DNA of 64,000 nucleotides from Pyronema omphalodes (taxonomy: Eukaryota; Ascomycota; Pezizomycetes; Pezizales; Pyronemataceae). Made by a program: the position numbers and the translations under genes. The notes beneath the pieces are model-generated. The model worked only from the letters and a program-made list of their open reading frames with translations. It was not told the DNA's origin and searched no databases. Where the stretch lies: the NCBI GenBank assembly GCA_024516155.1, contig JAJJXM010000017.1, positions 682,001 through 746,000 of the forward strand. Direction: 5' to 3'. Below, one piece after another: positions 46,001 through 57,068 of the stretch (within the stretch, counting starts at the first letter, position 1; each line of letters begins with the position of its first letter).

Positions 46001-46056
46001 ATGGTGATGGTGATGGTGATGGTAATGGTGATGGTAATGGTGATGGTGATGGTGAT
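46001..46056. repeat. GATGGT/AATGGT hexamer repeat
   Basis: About nine copies of a hexamer alternating between GATGGT and AATGGT. Confidence 0.85.
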
Positions 46057-46235
46057 GCTTATGGGCTTATCTGGTTATTGGGTTATCGGGTTATTGATTG
46101 CTTATTTGGTTACTTTCTTGGTTACTTTCTTGCTTTCTTGGTTGGTTATTTAGAATTCCAAATTTCTCTACATCTATAATCCATAATCCATAAGTAATAA
46201 TCCATAATCCATAATCCACAACAAACTCCTTTGTA

Positions 46236-46313
46236 TATAAGCATCAATATATAAGCATCTATAAGCATCAATATAAGCATCAATATAAGCATCAATATAA
46301 GCATCAATATAAG
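46236..46313. repeat. 12-bp tandem repeat ATAAGCATCAAT
   Basis: About six copies, the last four nearly perfect. ATAATCCAT repeats lie immediately upstream (46180-46217). Confidence 0.85.
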
Positions 46314-46678
46314 GTAAGTATTTATGTATGTATAATAAAAATACAACCTACCTACCAATAAAACCAACAAAAACCAATGAAAAAACCAATAAATGACATA
46401 ATAAAACCAATAAAAACAAAAACCAAAAACAAAAACAAAAACCAATAAAACCAAAAAACAGCAACACAGCAACACAGAAACGGGCGTTAAAAAAAAACAT
46501 AATTCTATCTAAAAGATATATATCTCTAACACAACAGTAACAAAAATAACAATAACAATGATGAAATTTCGCCCCAAATTTAAATTCAAATTCTATGCTT
46601 CCCATCCCGTTCCATCACATCCAATTCCGCTCTGTATATCCACACCCCTATGCTATTCCATCCATATCTAATATACCA

Positions 46679-46766
46679 CACCCACCCACCCCCCCCAACA
46701 CCCCCATGCATCCATACCCCCCCCCCCCCCCCCACACACACACATACCCCCATACCCCCGCCCCCC
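46679..46766. repeat. C-rich low-complexity tract with long C run and CA repeat
   Basis: CCCACC units lead to an uninterrupted run of about 17 C (46717-46733), then a short (CA)n and further CCCC blocks. It lies just beyond the 3' end of the transporter gene. Confidence 0.85.
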
Positions 46767-46801
46767 CTCCCCAACCTATCATCCTACGAATTCTAAGCAC
46801 C

Positions 46802-48212
46802 CTAAGCGTCCCGTTTCGCAGCATCATTATTTCTTCTAAACTTTTCCTCATCATCATCATCGATTACGGTCTGTTGAAGAGGGATATATTGAGTTTCTTT
46901 AGCGGGCGGGGCGTCTGGTTTACTATAGAGCCAGGTTGCGAAGAGGACTATTATTGCGCCGATTATGAACTATTGAGGGGGTGTTAGTTAGTTGGTTTGT
47001 TAGACAGAGATATTTACTGTGGGCTTCTCCCTCCTAGATTCAGAGGGGGGTAAACTTACATTAATAGTAACCACAAACTCAAAGAACCAAACCGAAGCAA
47101 CACAACTAATAATAATACTAATACTAGTTGCGAAATTCTTTGCAATATTGTCTGCATAATTGACACACAGAGCCACAATGATACCTCCAAAAGCCTGAAA
47201 ACAAATCGCCATCCAAACGACGCCATTGTAACCAACAAAGAAACCCCGTTCTGCGATTTCTGTTCCATCCATCCATAATACACCTACAAAGAGTGCCGGG
47301 ATGATACTCCAGAAGGATAGTTGTATGTTTCTGATCCATAATGTCGTGCTGCTACCTTTTAAAACTTTCTCAAAGTAAACCCCCGCTAATCCTGAGAGCA
47401 TGCAGGCTACTATCACTGCCAGTAACCCTTTATTCCTATCCATACCATCTACCTCTGAGCCTCCGTCGAAGCCCCCGCTTCGTTTTTGGTGCCCTGAACC
47501 AGCTGGGAGCTGCACAATAGCTACTCCTGCAGTAAGGGTTAATAAACTTATCCACTTCAGCGCACTTAATCTTCTTCCCAGCATAGTTACAGAAAACAGA
47601 GCCGTGGTTAAAATCTTCAGCTGATATGTGACTTGGAATGTAGCAGCGTCTAGGTTTGATACAGCTACATATTGAAGACGATTTTGTAGGGTGTAGAGAC
47701 AAGCTGGGATTGCGAGTTTCCAGGAGTCGGAGCGGATAAGCTCGGAGTATAGGTTACGAAGGGAGGTGCTGAAGGTTGCGTCCACCTTTCTTCGGTCTCG
47801 TAGGGCTACCCCCAAACAGAGGAGGAGCTTGAGAATTTCGTTAAGGAGGACGGCTGTGCTGGCGAGGTAGCGGCCATGAGGGCCAAGAGGCATGATACGG
47901 GAATAGTGCATTATCTGATGAGAGTGGAATCAGCATTTGGCTATCACAATTTTGTTGCATTGCATTTCTCATTGGATATGAGTAGTGGTGGTGGTGGTGG
48001 TAGGACACGGTGGAGGACGAAATTACAAGAATCAAGGCGGAGTTTTGGAAGGTAAGCTTTATTTTTTTTTTCATGAAAGTTAGTAAAAACTATCATTCCC
48101 CATTCATAAAAGTTTAATTAAGTTTTAAGGTTTTACGAACTGTCGCAAGAGAAACCAGCTTCATGGGAACACCCATAAAGGTTGGGACAGGGTGATTGGA
48201 CTCGGCCACCAT
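46802..48212 (-). CDS. UDP-galactose-type nucleotide-sugar transporter (SLC35A family), Golgi
   Basis: These multi-pass proteins exchange a cytosolic UDP-sugar for luminal UMP in the Golgi. Minus-strand exons 48212-48141, 48056-48027, 47914-47060 and 46969-46802 give 374 residues. The second exon is only 30 nt; it restores KLVSLATLTFQNSALILIMHYSR (about 18-40), the hallmark first helix of the family, which runs across three exons. Other signatures are LQNRLQYVAVSNLDAATFQVTYQLKILTTALFSV and GVYFEKVLKG...LWIRNIQL, with about ten hydrophobic segments. Intron 1 uses the donor GTTCGT and has a TACTAAC branch site. The C-terminal tail is acidic and cytosolic. The closest named relative I recall is the fission yeast UDP-galactose transporter Gms1, but substrate (UDP-Gal or UDP-GlcNAc) cannot be read from sequence. 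Confidence 0.92.
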
Positions 48213-48246
48213 GATGGCGGCGGCGGCGGCGGGGGGCAGCGGCGGC
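48213..48246. repeat. GCC/GGC-rich repeat in the transporter 5' leader
   Basis: A (GGC)n-like run lies directly upstream of the transporter start codon on the minus strand, so it would be transcribed as (GCC)n in the 5' UTR. Confidence 0.7.
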
Positions 48247-50642
48247 TCGGTTCTCTCGTCGCGTCGAACTTCGCGCGTCGCGAAACCCGGAGGTAATAAA
48301 AAGTTGGCTGTTAATTAACGAACGTAATGAGGTCGGGTCGGATGTAGTTTGGTTTCTCCTCTCGCCGGGCGCTGAGTCGCTTAGAGGGGGGTAGTGTTTT
48401 TGGTTGGGATGTACTCCAGTTGGATCCTTAACGTCAGTGTAAAGGGGAAGCTCCTGGTGTACATCTTTCTAGTACTCGGTCAAGGTGTTGTTCCAATTCT
48501 GGCTTGGGTTTGACGCGAGATGGTTACACACCGGAGCTTTGTTCACTCTTTCAAAAAAGATCACATTTTCTTTCATCTGAGGATAATTGGATCGTCGTTT
48601 TTGTTGTTTTTTCTAGAAGCGAAGGAAGATTTTAACGTGTTTGATGTATTATTGGTGGCGAGCAATTTCTCCTAGCCGTCTGTCGCTAATATGAAATCAA
48701 GATGGAATGTGAATGCCAAGAATAACGTGATTGATATGCTGTGGAACATGAAAATTAAGGGCTGAGCGTGAAAATGTTGATTGCGCTGAGGTGTCAAGGA
48801 GGGGAGCAATTGATCTGTGCATAAAGCGTCTGTCAAATACGTCATGCATTTCTAGATACGTGCCTTCTACCCCATACCCGCTCGTCAGGCTATATATGTA
48901 CCGCTACTTTGAGATCAACCGCGCGCGTCTTGAAAAAAAAAAAAAGAGGCACAGGAAACATATGTAGTGCCGTATGATCAGATAACACCTTCTAAACTGA
49001 GGCTGGAAATGAGGCACAGCCGCACGGCAGGCATACTGGCACAGAGTTATCTAGCCTGCTCCTTATCAAGGAAGTTGAGTTTTAGAATGCCGTTCCGTTG
49101 AGGAGAATCCTAGGAGCAGCTTTGGTATGTGCCTCAGTCTCAGTCTCTTGCAGTTCGGAAGAAGGCACGGATACTCTACGGATACTCTACGGACATCAGG
49201 TACGCCCACGGTGGATCCGAAATGAAGACCCGATGAAGGTTCCGATGCATGCATAAGTGGACTCTTCTAAAACGAGGCTGTGCTGTATGGATGGTAAATA
49301 CACTTGCTGTCCTGGCTGGCTAATTGAGATGGTTTTATATGACCTATCGAAAACGATTAGTAAACATTAATTCAGGGGGATGTGATCTGGGGATATGAAA
49401 CTTTTCCTGTGAAACACTTCCCGGTGATCGGAAGGTGTATTTACTTGCCGTCCGAAACAACATCTTCATCCACCATACGGACACTTGTTGGTATCAGATA
49501 TCCGTTATCAACACTCCCGTAACTGCTGTACTGAGAATATCTTACAAACGCAGCGAAAAAGGTCATGGCTTGTCTAGTCGTCAGCATCCAAGTCGAATTG
49601 TTATCGATAATGCTGTGCCAGTCAGCCCTATCCGCCCAAAGCATGGATGCTTCTCTGCGCACCCTTCTTTTTATCCCGTGTGCTTCTACATCTATGAAAT
49701 TGGCAGATGTGACTCCATCTTCTGCATAAAAGAATCAGGCTCTTCGGACTGTCGGCTAATCCAAGCAGGTGTACCGTTGAACCAGGCCAATTGTTAATCG
49801 ATACCACAAAAGGAAGCCCGTTTGCTTCCGTCCCTGTTGCTCTTTTTCGTTGATTGGATCGTGTGAGACTAGACATCAATTCTGGAAGTACATATCGCCC
49901 AATTGCAGAAATTAGATGAGCGATGCACGAAGGACGTCAAGTTGGACTTGGGGACTTGATGATATGTATCGATAAGAAGTACCATACAGCCGTAGGAAAT
50001 TGAAGCACGTATTCACTGAGAAAGATGACTTCTGGGTGTAACATAAGCAATCAAGAATACTGGAATACCCACAGAATCGTGGAACCAAACTGCGCGTGTC
50101 GTCATTTGTTACCGAGCGAAGGGATGTGCCTCTTCCTAGCGTTGGCGTTAACGATGGCCTCAACTGCCCGGAAATCCCCCAGCCAATTTCTGTATGTATG
50201 TAGGACCCAACTGCCGCTTCTAGGGCAGTCACCAGTGTGTCCATTGTAGCGCTGCACTGGTTGGTCCGCAGCTGTGCCAGATACATTGTAAATTGGGTAA
50301 TTTTGGGGTAATCATGGTTTAAGGGAGGGGCGGTGATCTTGTGTTGATCATGATGATATGAAAACGCCGTGATCTTCTCGTTAAACATTCATCGGAGAAC
50401 AGCGTGTTTCTATATTTTGTATGATAACCATTTTTTTCTATTCTCTGGGAATTCCCCGAAAGCGTTCCTGACAGGTTTCACCGTAGCCTGGAAAACTATG
50501 CTTGGAACAGTACTCCATCTTTATCAATGACGGTTGATATGCAAAGTTTAGTGGTCTGTGCTCTCGCATCTGCCAGCGAAAATGTCCAGCGGTGGACCCA
50601 TCGGATATGTTTCACTCTACAACCGATCTGATGAAGATCAGT

Positions 50643-50667
50643 TGCTGCTGCTGCTGCTGCTGCTGCT
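50643..50667. repeat. GCT trinucleotide repeat, about 8 copies
   Basis: A pure CTG/GCT microsatellite in non-coding sequence upstream of the exchanger gene. Confidence 0.85.
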
Positions 50668-50910
50668 CCCTGTCGGTCATGTATGTGTACAGTTATGTGT
50701 ATATTCTGACGGAGAACCCCCCCGCATGCTAATTGCAGTTGTGTGACTGAGCGCAAGTGAGCGCAAACTTGATGCGAACTGTAAATGTTGTGAAGACATG
50801 TGTGTGTATCATCAACTTGTGATTTTCAACGGAAGCCTTCCGTTCTCCCACTCTTTCCTCGATTCCCGTCACTCATCCTCCACCTACTCATCCGGCTCTA
50901 GATCAACTCT

Positions 50911-50934
50911 GTCCGTCTGTCTGTCTGTCTCTCT
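50911..50934. repeat. GTCT microsatellite
   Basis: About five GTCT/GTCC units followed by CTCT in the CT-rich upstream region of the exchanger gene. Confidence 0.7.
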
Positions 50935-51821
50935 GTTTCCTTCCATTATCACTCATCCATACTGTCAGCTCCTCTTGCGTTTGAGGCCCTCCAGCCTCAG
51001 CTCATCATGTCTGCAAAAGCAACCGCAACCGTACCGGATACACAGCTAGTCACGTAAACTGGGCAATGGCGCAGGTAGATTGGAATAGATCCAGCTGGTG
51101 TAAGCGAAGAAGCTGTGTTTTGTCCAGAGCCATGGTGGCTCAAAAAGCCGCCCCCGCCTCCTCCCTTTGCTTCCCGCCGTTCAAAGACCACTCCCAATCT
51201 GCAAGAATTCCCTGTTATTTTCCTCACTAGACTTTAGTGACCAAAACCAGTTTCGCTGGATCTCCAAGCTCTTTATATTTTTGCCTAGGCCCAAGTTACT
51301 GCCTTCTGCGCCGCTTCCCATACATAACAAATTACTTCCATTTGACCAGCGATTAACTCAGCCTCCCGAGCTCTCGACCCTCCCAATCCTCTTTTGTTCC
51401 GTCTACCAGTCCAACTCACACGAAATACTTCTCCGCGCGCGGGCCGTAACATAGCCACTTAAGTTTTAGCCTAACCGACAGGCCCGTTAGTCCTCCATTT
51501 CGTTTGACTCCAATAGAAGCAAGCGGACAAAGAGCCCCCCCCAGTCCCTTTTAATGTGTGAGTGTGCTCCCAGTCTACATCTTCCATTCCATCAGTTCAA
51601 CACCGGTTTTCCCTCACCACACCCCCCCACCTATTCTTTCCCCGACTTCTTTCTGCCTTGTCGTCGATGCACCCTCGCCAAACTTGATTATTATTCCATT
51701 ATCTTCTCGGCTGTCTTGTCTTTTCCCTACGACATCGCTCTCTCTATTATTAGAGCTACCCTTATTGGTTAAGCTTCAAAACTAACCTCGACAAAAACGG
51801 CCGTGCTTCTAGCACTGGCCT

Positions 51822-53474
51822 ATGACGTTGGAGTTATCAGGGAAAATCAGACGCGCAATTAGAAGATTAGCTTGGGGAGAACCTCATACAACAATGTCAA
51901 GATCGAGTACGAGATCCGAAGTGGATGTAGAGAGAGGTCAGCCTGATGAGAGGACCGGTCTTCTCTCTAGAGAAAATGGAACCAGCAATGGAAACGCCTT
52001 ATTCAAACACAGCAGAATTCGACACACCCTCCATACGATAGAGGTCATCCTCAGAAGTAATCCTTTGAATTGGCTCTTGGGTTTCGTTGTGCTCGGTATC
52101 GTGGCTGGTGCTTTGGAATGGAGTCCGACAGCAATTTTCGTTCTCAACTTTTTGGCAATTGTTCCACTGGCTGCTTTGATGGGCTTTGCAACGGAGGAAT
52201 TGGCAGACGAGGCCGGCGATACAGTCGGTGGTCTTATGAACGTAGGATCACCTATCATACGAACCTATGAGTTCTCACGCTAATGTTTGTTTATAGGCCA
52301 CCTTCGGTAATGCTGTCGAAATGATTGTCAGCATAGTAGCTTTGATCAAGGGAGAAATCCGCATCGTTCAGGCCAGTATGCTTGGAAGTATTCTATCGAA
52401 TATCCTTTTGGTAAAGACTTTACTCAATATGACATGGAAACATCTGAGTTAACACTATTTAGGTTTTGGGAATGGCCTTCTTGTTTGGAGGTATTGGTCA
52501 TAAGGAACAGACTTTCAATGCAACTGTAGCATCTACAATGTCATCGTTGATGGCTGTCGCCACATCGTCTTTGATAATTCCGGCGGCTTTGTATGCGACT
52601 CTCGAACGCTCGGATTCCCCACCACACTTCGAACAGATTCTTCGCCTATCTCGCGGAACTTCAATCGTCTTGCTTGGGCTTTATATCTTATTCCTTTGGT
52701 TTCAACTTAGCACCCACAAGTATATCTTCGACAGCGTTACAGAGCCCGCTCCCGGACCTGCTTCCATCACCAATGGCTCTGCAGCAGAGGAAAATGGATC
52801 AGCAGAAAATTCCAACGATGTCGAGAACGCCGATGATGCTGCCAGGTTTAAGGAGCCTCAGGAGCCGGAGCCAAAGCTCGGTATGGCTGTGTCAATTGCA
52901 TTGCTGCTTGTTGTTACCGTTTTGGTTTCCATCTGCGCAGAATACCTTGTCGGTTCAATTGAAGGAATTGTTGAATCTTCCGGGATCAGTAAGACATTCA
53001 TCGGATTGATTCTTATCCCGATTGTCGGTAACGCAGCCGAGCATGCCACGGCTGTCGTTGCAGCCGTAAGAAACAAGGTAATTGATATCCCTGCCGATAT
53101 AAGAGATCTTTACTAATCATGGTCCAGATGGATCTTGCTATTCACGTCGCAATTGGCAGCAGCATGCAGATCGCACTTTTTGTTACCCCCTGCACTGTCC
53201 TTATCGGATGGGCGATTGGACAACCCATGAGTCTCTACTTTCAGACTTTCGAAACGGTTGTGTTTTTCGTCAGCACATACCTTACCTACTATGTTATCCA
53301 GGATGGAAAGAGTAACTACCTTGAGGGCGCAATGCTCCTTGGAATGTAAGCATTTGCCGTTATCCCATGTTTACCAAGATTATTGCTAACACATGACGCA
53401 GCTATATTATCATTGCAATCAGTTTCTTTGTATACCCAGACAGCGCAAATATCCCGGGTGTTCCTTCCTTGTAA
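51822..53474 (+). CDS. vacuolar Ca2+/H+ exchanger, CAX family (Vcx1-like)
   Basis: CAX exchangers use the vacuolar proton gradient to load Ca2+ into the vacuole. Exons 51822-52241, 52297-52410, 52463-53077, 53128-53345 and 53402-53474 give 479 residues. The hydrophilic N-terminus resembles other fungal family members. The two pseudo-symmetric ion-binding motifs are intact: [18 protein letters not shown] (about 144-161) and [20 protein letters not shown] (about 368-387), each with its key Glu in a GNxxE helix. An acidic loop rich in Glu, Asn and Asp (about 283-315) separates the halves. About ten to eleven membrane helices can be seen. An alternative start at 51895 would shorten the tail by 24 residues. 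The 5' neighbour is divergent and unrelated. Confidence 0.94.
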
Positions 53475-54005
53475 TCTTTTTTTTAATCCAACTCATTTGA
53501 AATGGGTATTTTTTTCCTTTGGCAACATGCAACATACGATGCTCTCGCAAGGGTCTTCTTTTTTGAATTAGGGGCGGTATATTTGTTTGGTCTTTTCTTA
53601 ATTGCATTTATACAAGCCAAAAATTGTTGTAAAAAAATACAAAAATGGGCTTCACAACAAGCAAACGGAGTTTTGGGGATCAAGAGGGTTGCGCATGGTG
53701 TTTATTTGCTTTTTTTGTAACTTTTACTTATCATTCTGTATGGTTTTATTTTTCTTACTGTAACTAGTACCCGACTGGTGTTGTATATGATCTGGAGCAA
53801 TTTGAAATATCTATTTTGCATTTACATTAAAAATCCCTTATCGAAGTGATATCATATGTTGGTGCCCTTGTAAATTTACGCGAAAATTTTCAGCCGCAAA
53901 AAAGTGCAACGCGCGCTGACGTCAAAGGCCCTTCCACACGTCGCGACTACACAAAATCTCACCTACCTGTCCAGGTACCCTACGATCCAACAATCACGAA
54001 TCACA
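53475..54005. other. intergenic region between the exchanger and the EngB-type gene
   Basis: These 531 bases hold a T-rich 3' UTR and the promoter of the GTPase gene, with a GACGTCA motif (CRE-like) at about 53919-53925 just upstream. No other feature was recognised. Confidence 0.4.
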
Positions 54006-56150
54006 ATGTCCTTCGCTCCCCGCATCTCCCGTCGTTTCCTCCGCACACGCTTAAAACCCCTCGTCGTCAAACCACCACTCCCCTACACCCTCCGACCGCC
54101 GAAACCCCCAAAAACCCCAAAAGCTACAGCAAACCCCGAGGCATCAAATGACGATATTGTACCCTATGACCAAATCGTTTTCATGGGCGAGAAAACTTCC
54201 CGGCCTGCCCAGAGCGAGAAAATTAGACGGGAGGAGAAGGATGCTGCTGAGCGTTCTGAGCGTGCTGCGGGGAATAAGGGGGAGCATACGCAGGGGGATA
54301 TTACATCACAGTATAATCCACGGTCTTCATTAACAGAAATGGAAAAAGAAGCGATGAAGAATTCCGGGTTATTGGTGAAGCCGTCGAGGAAAGATGTGGG
54401 GGATATGTTAGGGGCTGTTATAACGGAGGGGTTGGAAGGGGAGGGGAGTTTGGATTTTGAATTGGAGGGTGGTGGGGTTAAGAACTGGGGTAAGAGTAAT
54501 GGTGGTAATGGTGTTAAGGATGGGAAGGGGATGTTGAAGGGAATGACGGAAAATATTTATAGATGGGATACGGAACCTCCGTCCGCCGGACAGCTGAAAA
54601 GAGCAGATAAGTTCTTTAGGGATCATCCGGTTAAACATCTTTGGACTGAGGCGAGGTTTAGGGAGATTGAGATGGGGGAGAGTCCGGAGGTGAGTTTTGA
54701 TTTGTGGGGGGCGGGCGGGGCGGGCGGGGCGGGCTGGGGTTTGGTGTTTGGGATGGTGTTTGGGAACTGTTGGAAGTTACAGTGAATGGCGGGGGAAAGA
54801 CAGGGACAGGCTGAACGCCAGCTGCTTCGCTTATACCTTCCCTTCCTTCCCTTCCTTCCTTCTGTCAGCTCCGAAACGTCAATTACATCATCGCTATAAG
54901 CATCCTTAAAGCCCAGCCGGGACCATAGGGCTGAGCTGACATCTCTGACTTGCCGATTTGCCTGGTTTCTAGAAGTCTCGGGTTTTCTGGGTTTCTGGGT
55001 TTCTAGAATGTCTGGAGCCTTCTTAGGGCTGTCAGCTCAACCCTAAAAGCGGCCCGTATTATGCCATGATGCTTACCTGACTTGCCTTACCTGCATGGGG
55101 GGAAACAAAACAGAAAAGATTCGCTGACGTTTTTTTTTTTTTTAGGTTGCTTTTCTTGGCAGATCTAATGTTGGGGTGAGTTTTGTCCCTATGTTCTTGT
55201 TATCAGTGGTATCGGTGTTTTTGTTTTTGTTTTTGTTTGAGCCTTGTTTTGCCGGGTTGGGTTTACTCGGGTTCTACTATGTTAGATTTTGTTTTACGAT
55301 TTCTGCGGGAAGATGAGGTTATTGATCACTGTATATTGTGGGGTGTTGATTACTATTTAATCAGCTATCCTTGTCTGATTCCTGATCACTAATCACCCGT
55401 CACTCGTCACCCGTCACCAATTCCTATTATTCTCACTACGTATCACTACGTATCACTTTCCATCATCATCATCATCATCATCATCGTCCTCCATCACTCT
55501 ACCTTTATTTTTCAACCGAGCTAACCACAAATATTCCATCTCTAGAAATCCACGCTTCTCAACTCACTCCTGGAAAAAGGACTAGCACAAACATCTAGCA
55601 AACCTGGAAAAACAAGACTATTTCATGCCTATGGAGTTAACCAGGGAAAAATCGTATTGCTGGATATGCCCGGTTATGGACATGCTTCCAGAGAAGCTTG
55701 GGGTGTTGAGATCATGAAGTATTTAACGGGAAGAAAACAGTATGTTTTGCCACCACCTCCCCACTTCCCCACTTCCCCACTTCCCCGCTTCCCCATTATT
55801 TCAATCCTCACTAACCCCCCCTCCCTTCGTATAGACTCCGACGAGCCTACGTCCTAATAGACTCTCAACACGGGCCCAAAGCCTCAGATCTAATGATTCT
55901 CGAAAGTCTGGGCAGAGCAAATGTTCCCTATCAAATCATTCTCAGTAAAATTGATAGATATATCTTTACGCATTCATCACTGAAAACTGCGCTGTTGGAT
56001 ACGAAATATTTGTTGGATTCTGGGATTGGTGGCGTAAGTGGACTGGGTGAGGTTATTGGCGTTAGTAGTTTGAAGAAGAAAATGGGAATTAGTGATTTGA
56101 GATGGAGTATTATGAGTGCTTGTGGTTTGGAGGGTTGGAAAAAGGGGTAG
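54006..56150 (+). CDS. mitochondrial EngB/YsxC-type GTP-binding protein
   Basis: EngB (YihA/YsxC) GTPases help assemble the large ribosomal subunit in bacteria; fungal copies have a presequence and likely act on the mitoribosome. Exons 54006-54689, 55146-55175, 55546-55739 and 55835-56150 give 407 residues. The N-terminus (MSFAPRISRRFLRTRLKP) is a strong mitochondrial presequence, followed by a 200-residue extension. The GTPase begins at VAFLGRSNVGKSTLLNSL: a 30-nt exon encodes VAFLGRSNVG and the next exon supplies KST, so the P-loop is split. G2/G3 are seen in GKTRLFHAYGVNQGKIVLLDMPGYGHA, and G4 in ILSKID. Introns 1 (456 bp) and 2 (370 bp) are the longest in the window. A split after an acidic linker (ESPE) and exact motif repair support the model. 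Confidence 0.88.
54705..54740 (+). other. G-quadruplex-like tract at the start of EngB intron 1
   Basis: Runs of three to six G separated by single C (GGGGCGGGC units) begin about 15 nt after the 5' splice site at 54690. They match the usual pattern for intramolecular quadruplexes on the transcribed RNA. Confidence 0.7.
55461..55485. repeat. CAT/ATC microsatellite in EngB intron 2
   Basis: About eight CAT units, preceded by TCACCCGTCAC-like and TATCACTACG repeats. Confidence 0.8.
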
Positions 56151-56684
56151 AGAGGGGGGATTACAGAGAGAAAAACCGCTCAGGGACGGGTGATGGTGTG
56201 GATGGGAATAAAAGTCATGAGGCCTGGTGCGAGGTGCGAGGTGCAGGTGCAGGTAACTGTAAGATAATGTAAGATACTGTAAGATAGAACCAAGATACAG
56301 AAGCTTCGATGCTACATTATGGATTAACGGATCTCTAAACATATTTCGTAGCGGCTATAAATTCATAAAACAATCTCTCATCAACCGAATAGCAAAAACT
56401 GCCCCCAGAAACCCTTCAGAATCATCCATAACCTCTTCATCCCTAGATCATCAATAATCTCCAGAAACTAACAATTCATAAGCTACATATAATCAATACA
56501 ATATGTAAAACACCATAGCTTTATTCGAAACCCCCCAGTTTAGTTCTCTCTCACTTATCCCAATTATTTCCTTTTATCCCTAGAATTCAATAACCCTTCA
56601 CCCACTACATATACCACCCCTAATCAATCCAGACATAAATACCCCGTATCAAGAGACGGTATAAATTATAATCAACACACAGTC

Positions 56685-56742
56685 CATCCAAATTCATCCA
56701 AATTCATCCAAATCCATCCAAATCCATCCAAATTCATCCAAG
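56685..56742. repeat. 10-bp tandem repeat AAATTCATCC/AAATCCATCC
   Basis: About five to six copies, differing mainly by one T/C transition. Confidence 0.85.
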
Positions 56743-56989
56743 TCAATAAGCCCAACCCAGCCAAGCTTTAGACAAAGACACAGGCGTTTGGATTTCATAA
56801 TTTTCATTAACCATGGTCCTCGGAGATATAGCTGTAGTCTGTAGAAAATCCTTATGTAATAATATTAACCTTTTTTGGTGTTTGTTGGAAATTTGGGTAT
56901 ATTTATATGTGGAACGGTTAAAAAAAAAAGGGTGTGGTTGGGGTGTTTAGGGTTTTTACTGAGGGGTAGAGAGTGGGGAGTTGATTACG

Positions 56990-57068
56990 CCACCACCACT
57001 ACCACCACCACCACCACCACCACCATCACCACCACCACCACCACCATCACCACCACCACCACCACCAC
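56990..57068. repeat. CCA trinucleotide repeat, about 26 copies
   Basis: A long ACC/CCA array interrupted by a few ACT and ATC units. In one frame it would encode polythreonine; no gene is evident around it. Confidence 0.9.

Larger units (their letters stand above)
44958..46801. other. gene-free block packed with simple repeats
   Basis: These 1844 bases lie between the MDP-1-type gene and the end of the transporter gene. They hold at least five separate tandem repeats (listed individually) and AT-rich linkers, including an AAATA run near 45691-45725 and A-rich ACCAAT/AAACC repeats near 46370-46450. Open frames in it have only repeat-like translations. Confidence 0.6.
48247..51821. other. 3.6-kb gene-free divergent region between transporter and Ca2+/H+ exchanger
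   Basis: No convincing coding exon is found. The part next to the exchanger start (about 50800-51820) is strikingly C/T-rich, as expected for a long fungal leader, and may be transcribed as a long 5' UTR with introns. It contains a GCT repeat and a GTCT repeat. The middle part (48400-50500) is featureless and AT-balanced. Confidence 0.4.

Noticed and set aside
45256..46313. Possible CRISPR-like array
   Set aside because: The repeats are contiguous simple tandem repeats with no unique spacers, in a eukaryotic genome.
46586..46774. Glycine-rich frame on the minus strand
   Set aside because: It is a direct translation of the C-run/CA repeat and is not a gene.
49912..50388. 158-codon ATG-started frame on the minus strand
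   Set aside because: No family resemblance, no introns in phase with neighbours and ordinary composition. A frame of this length in 64 kb is within chance expectation.
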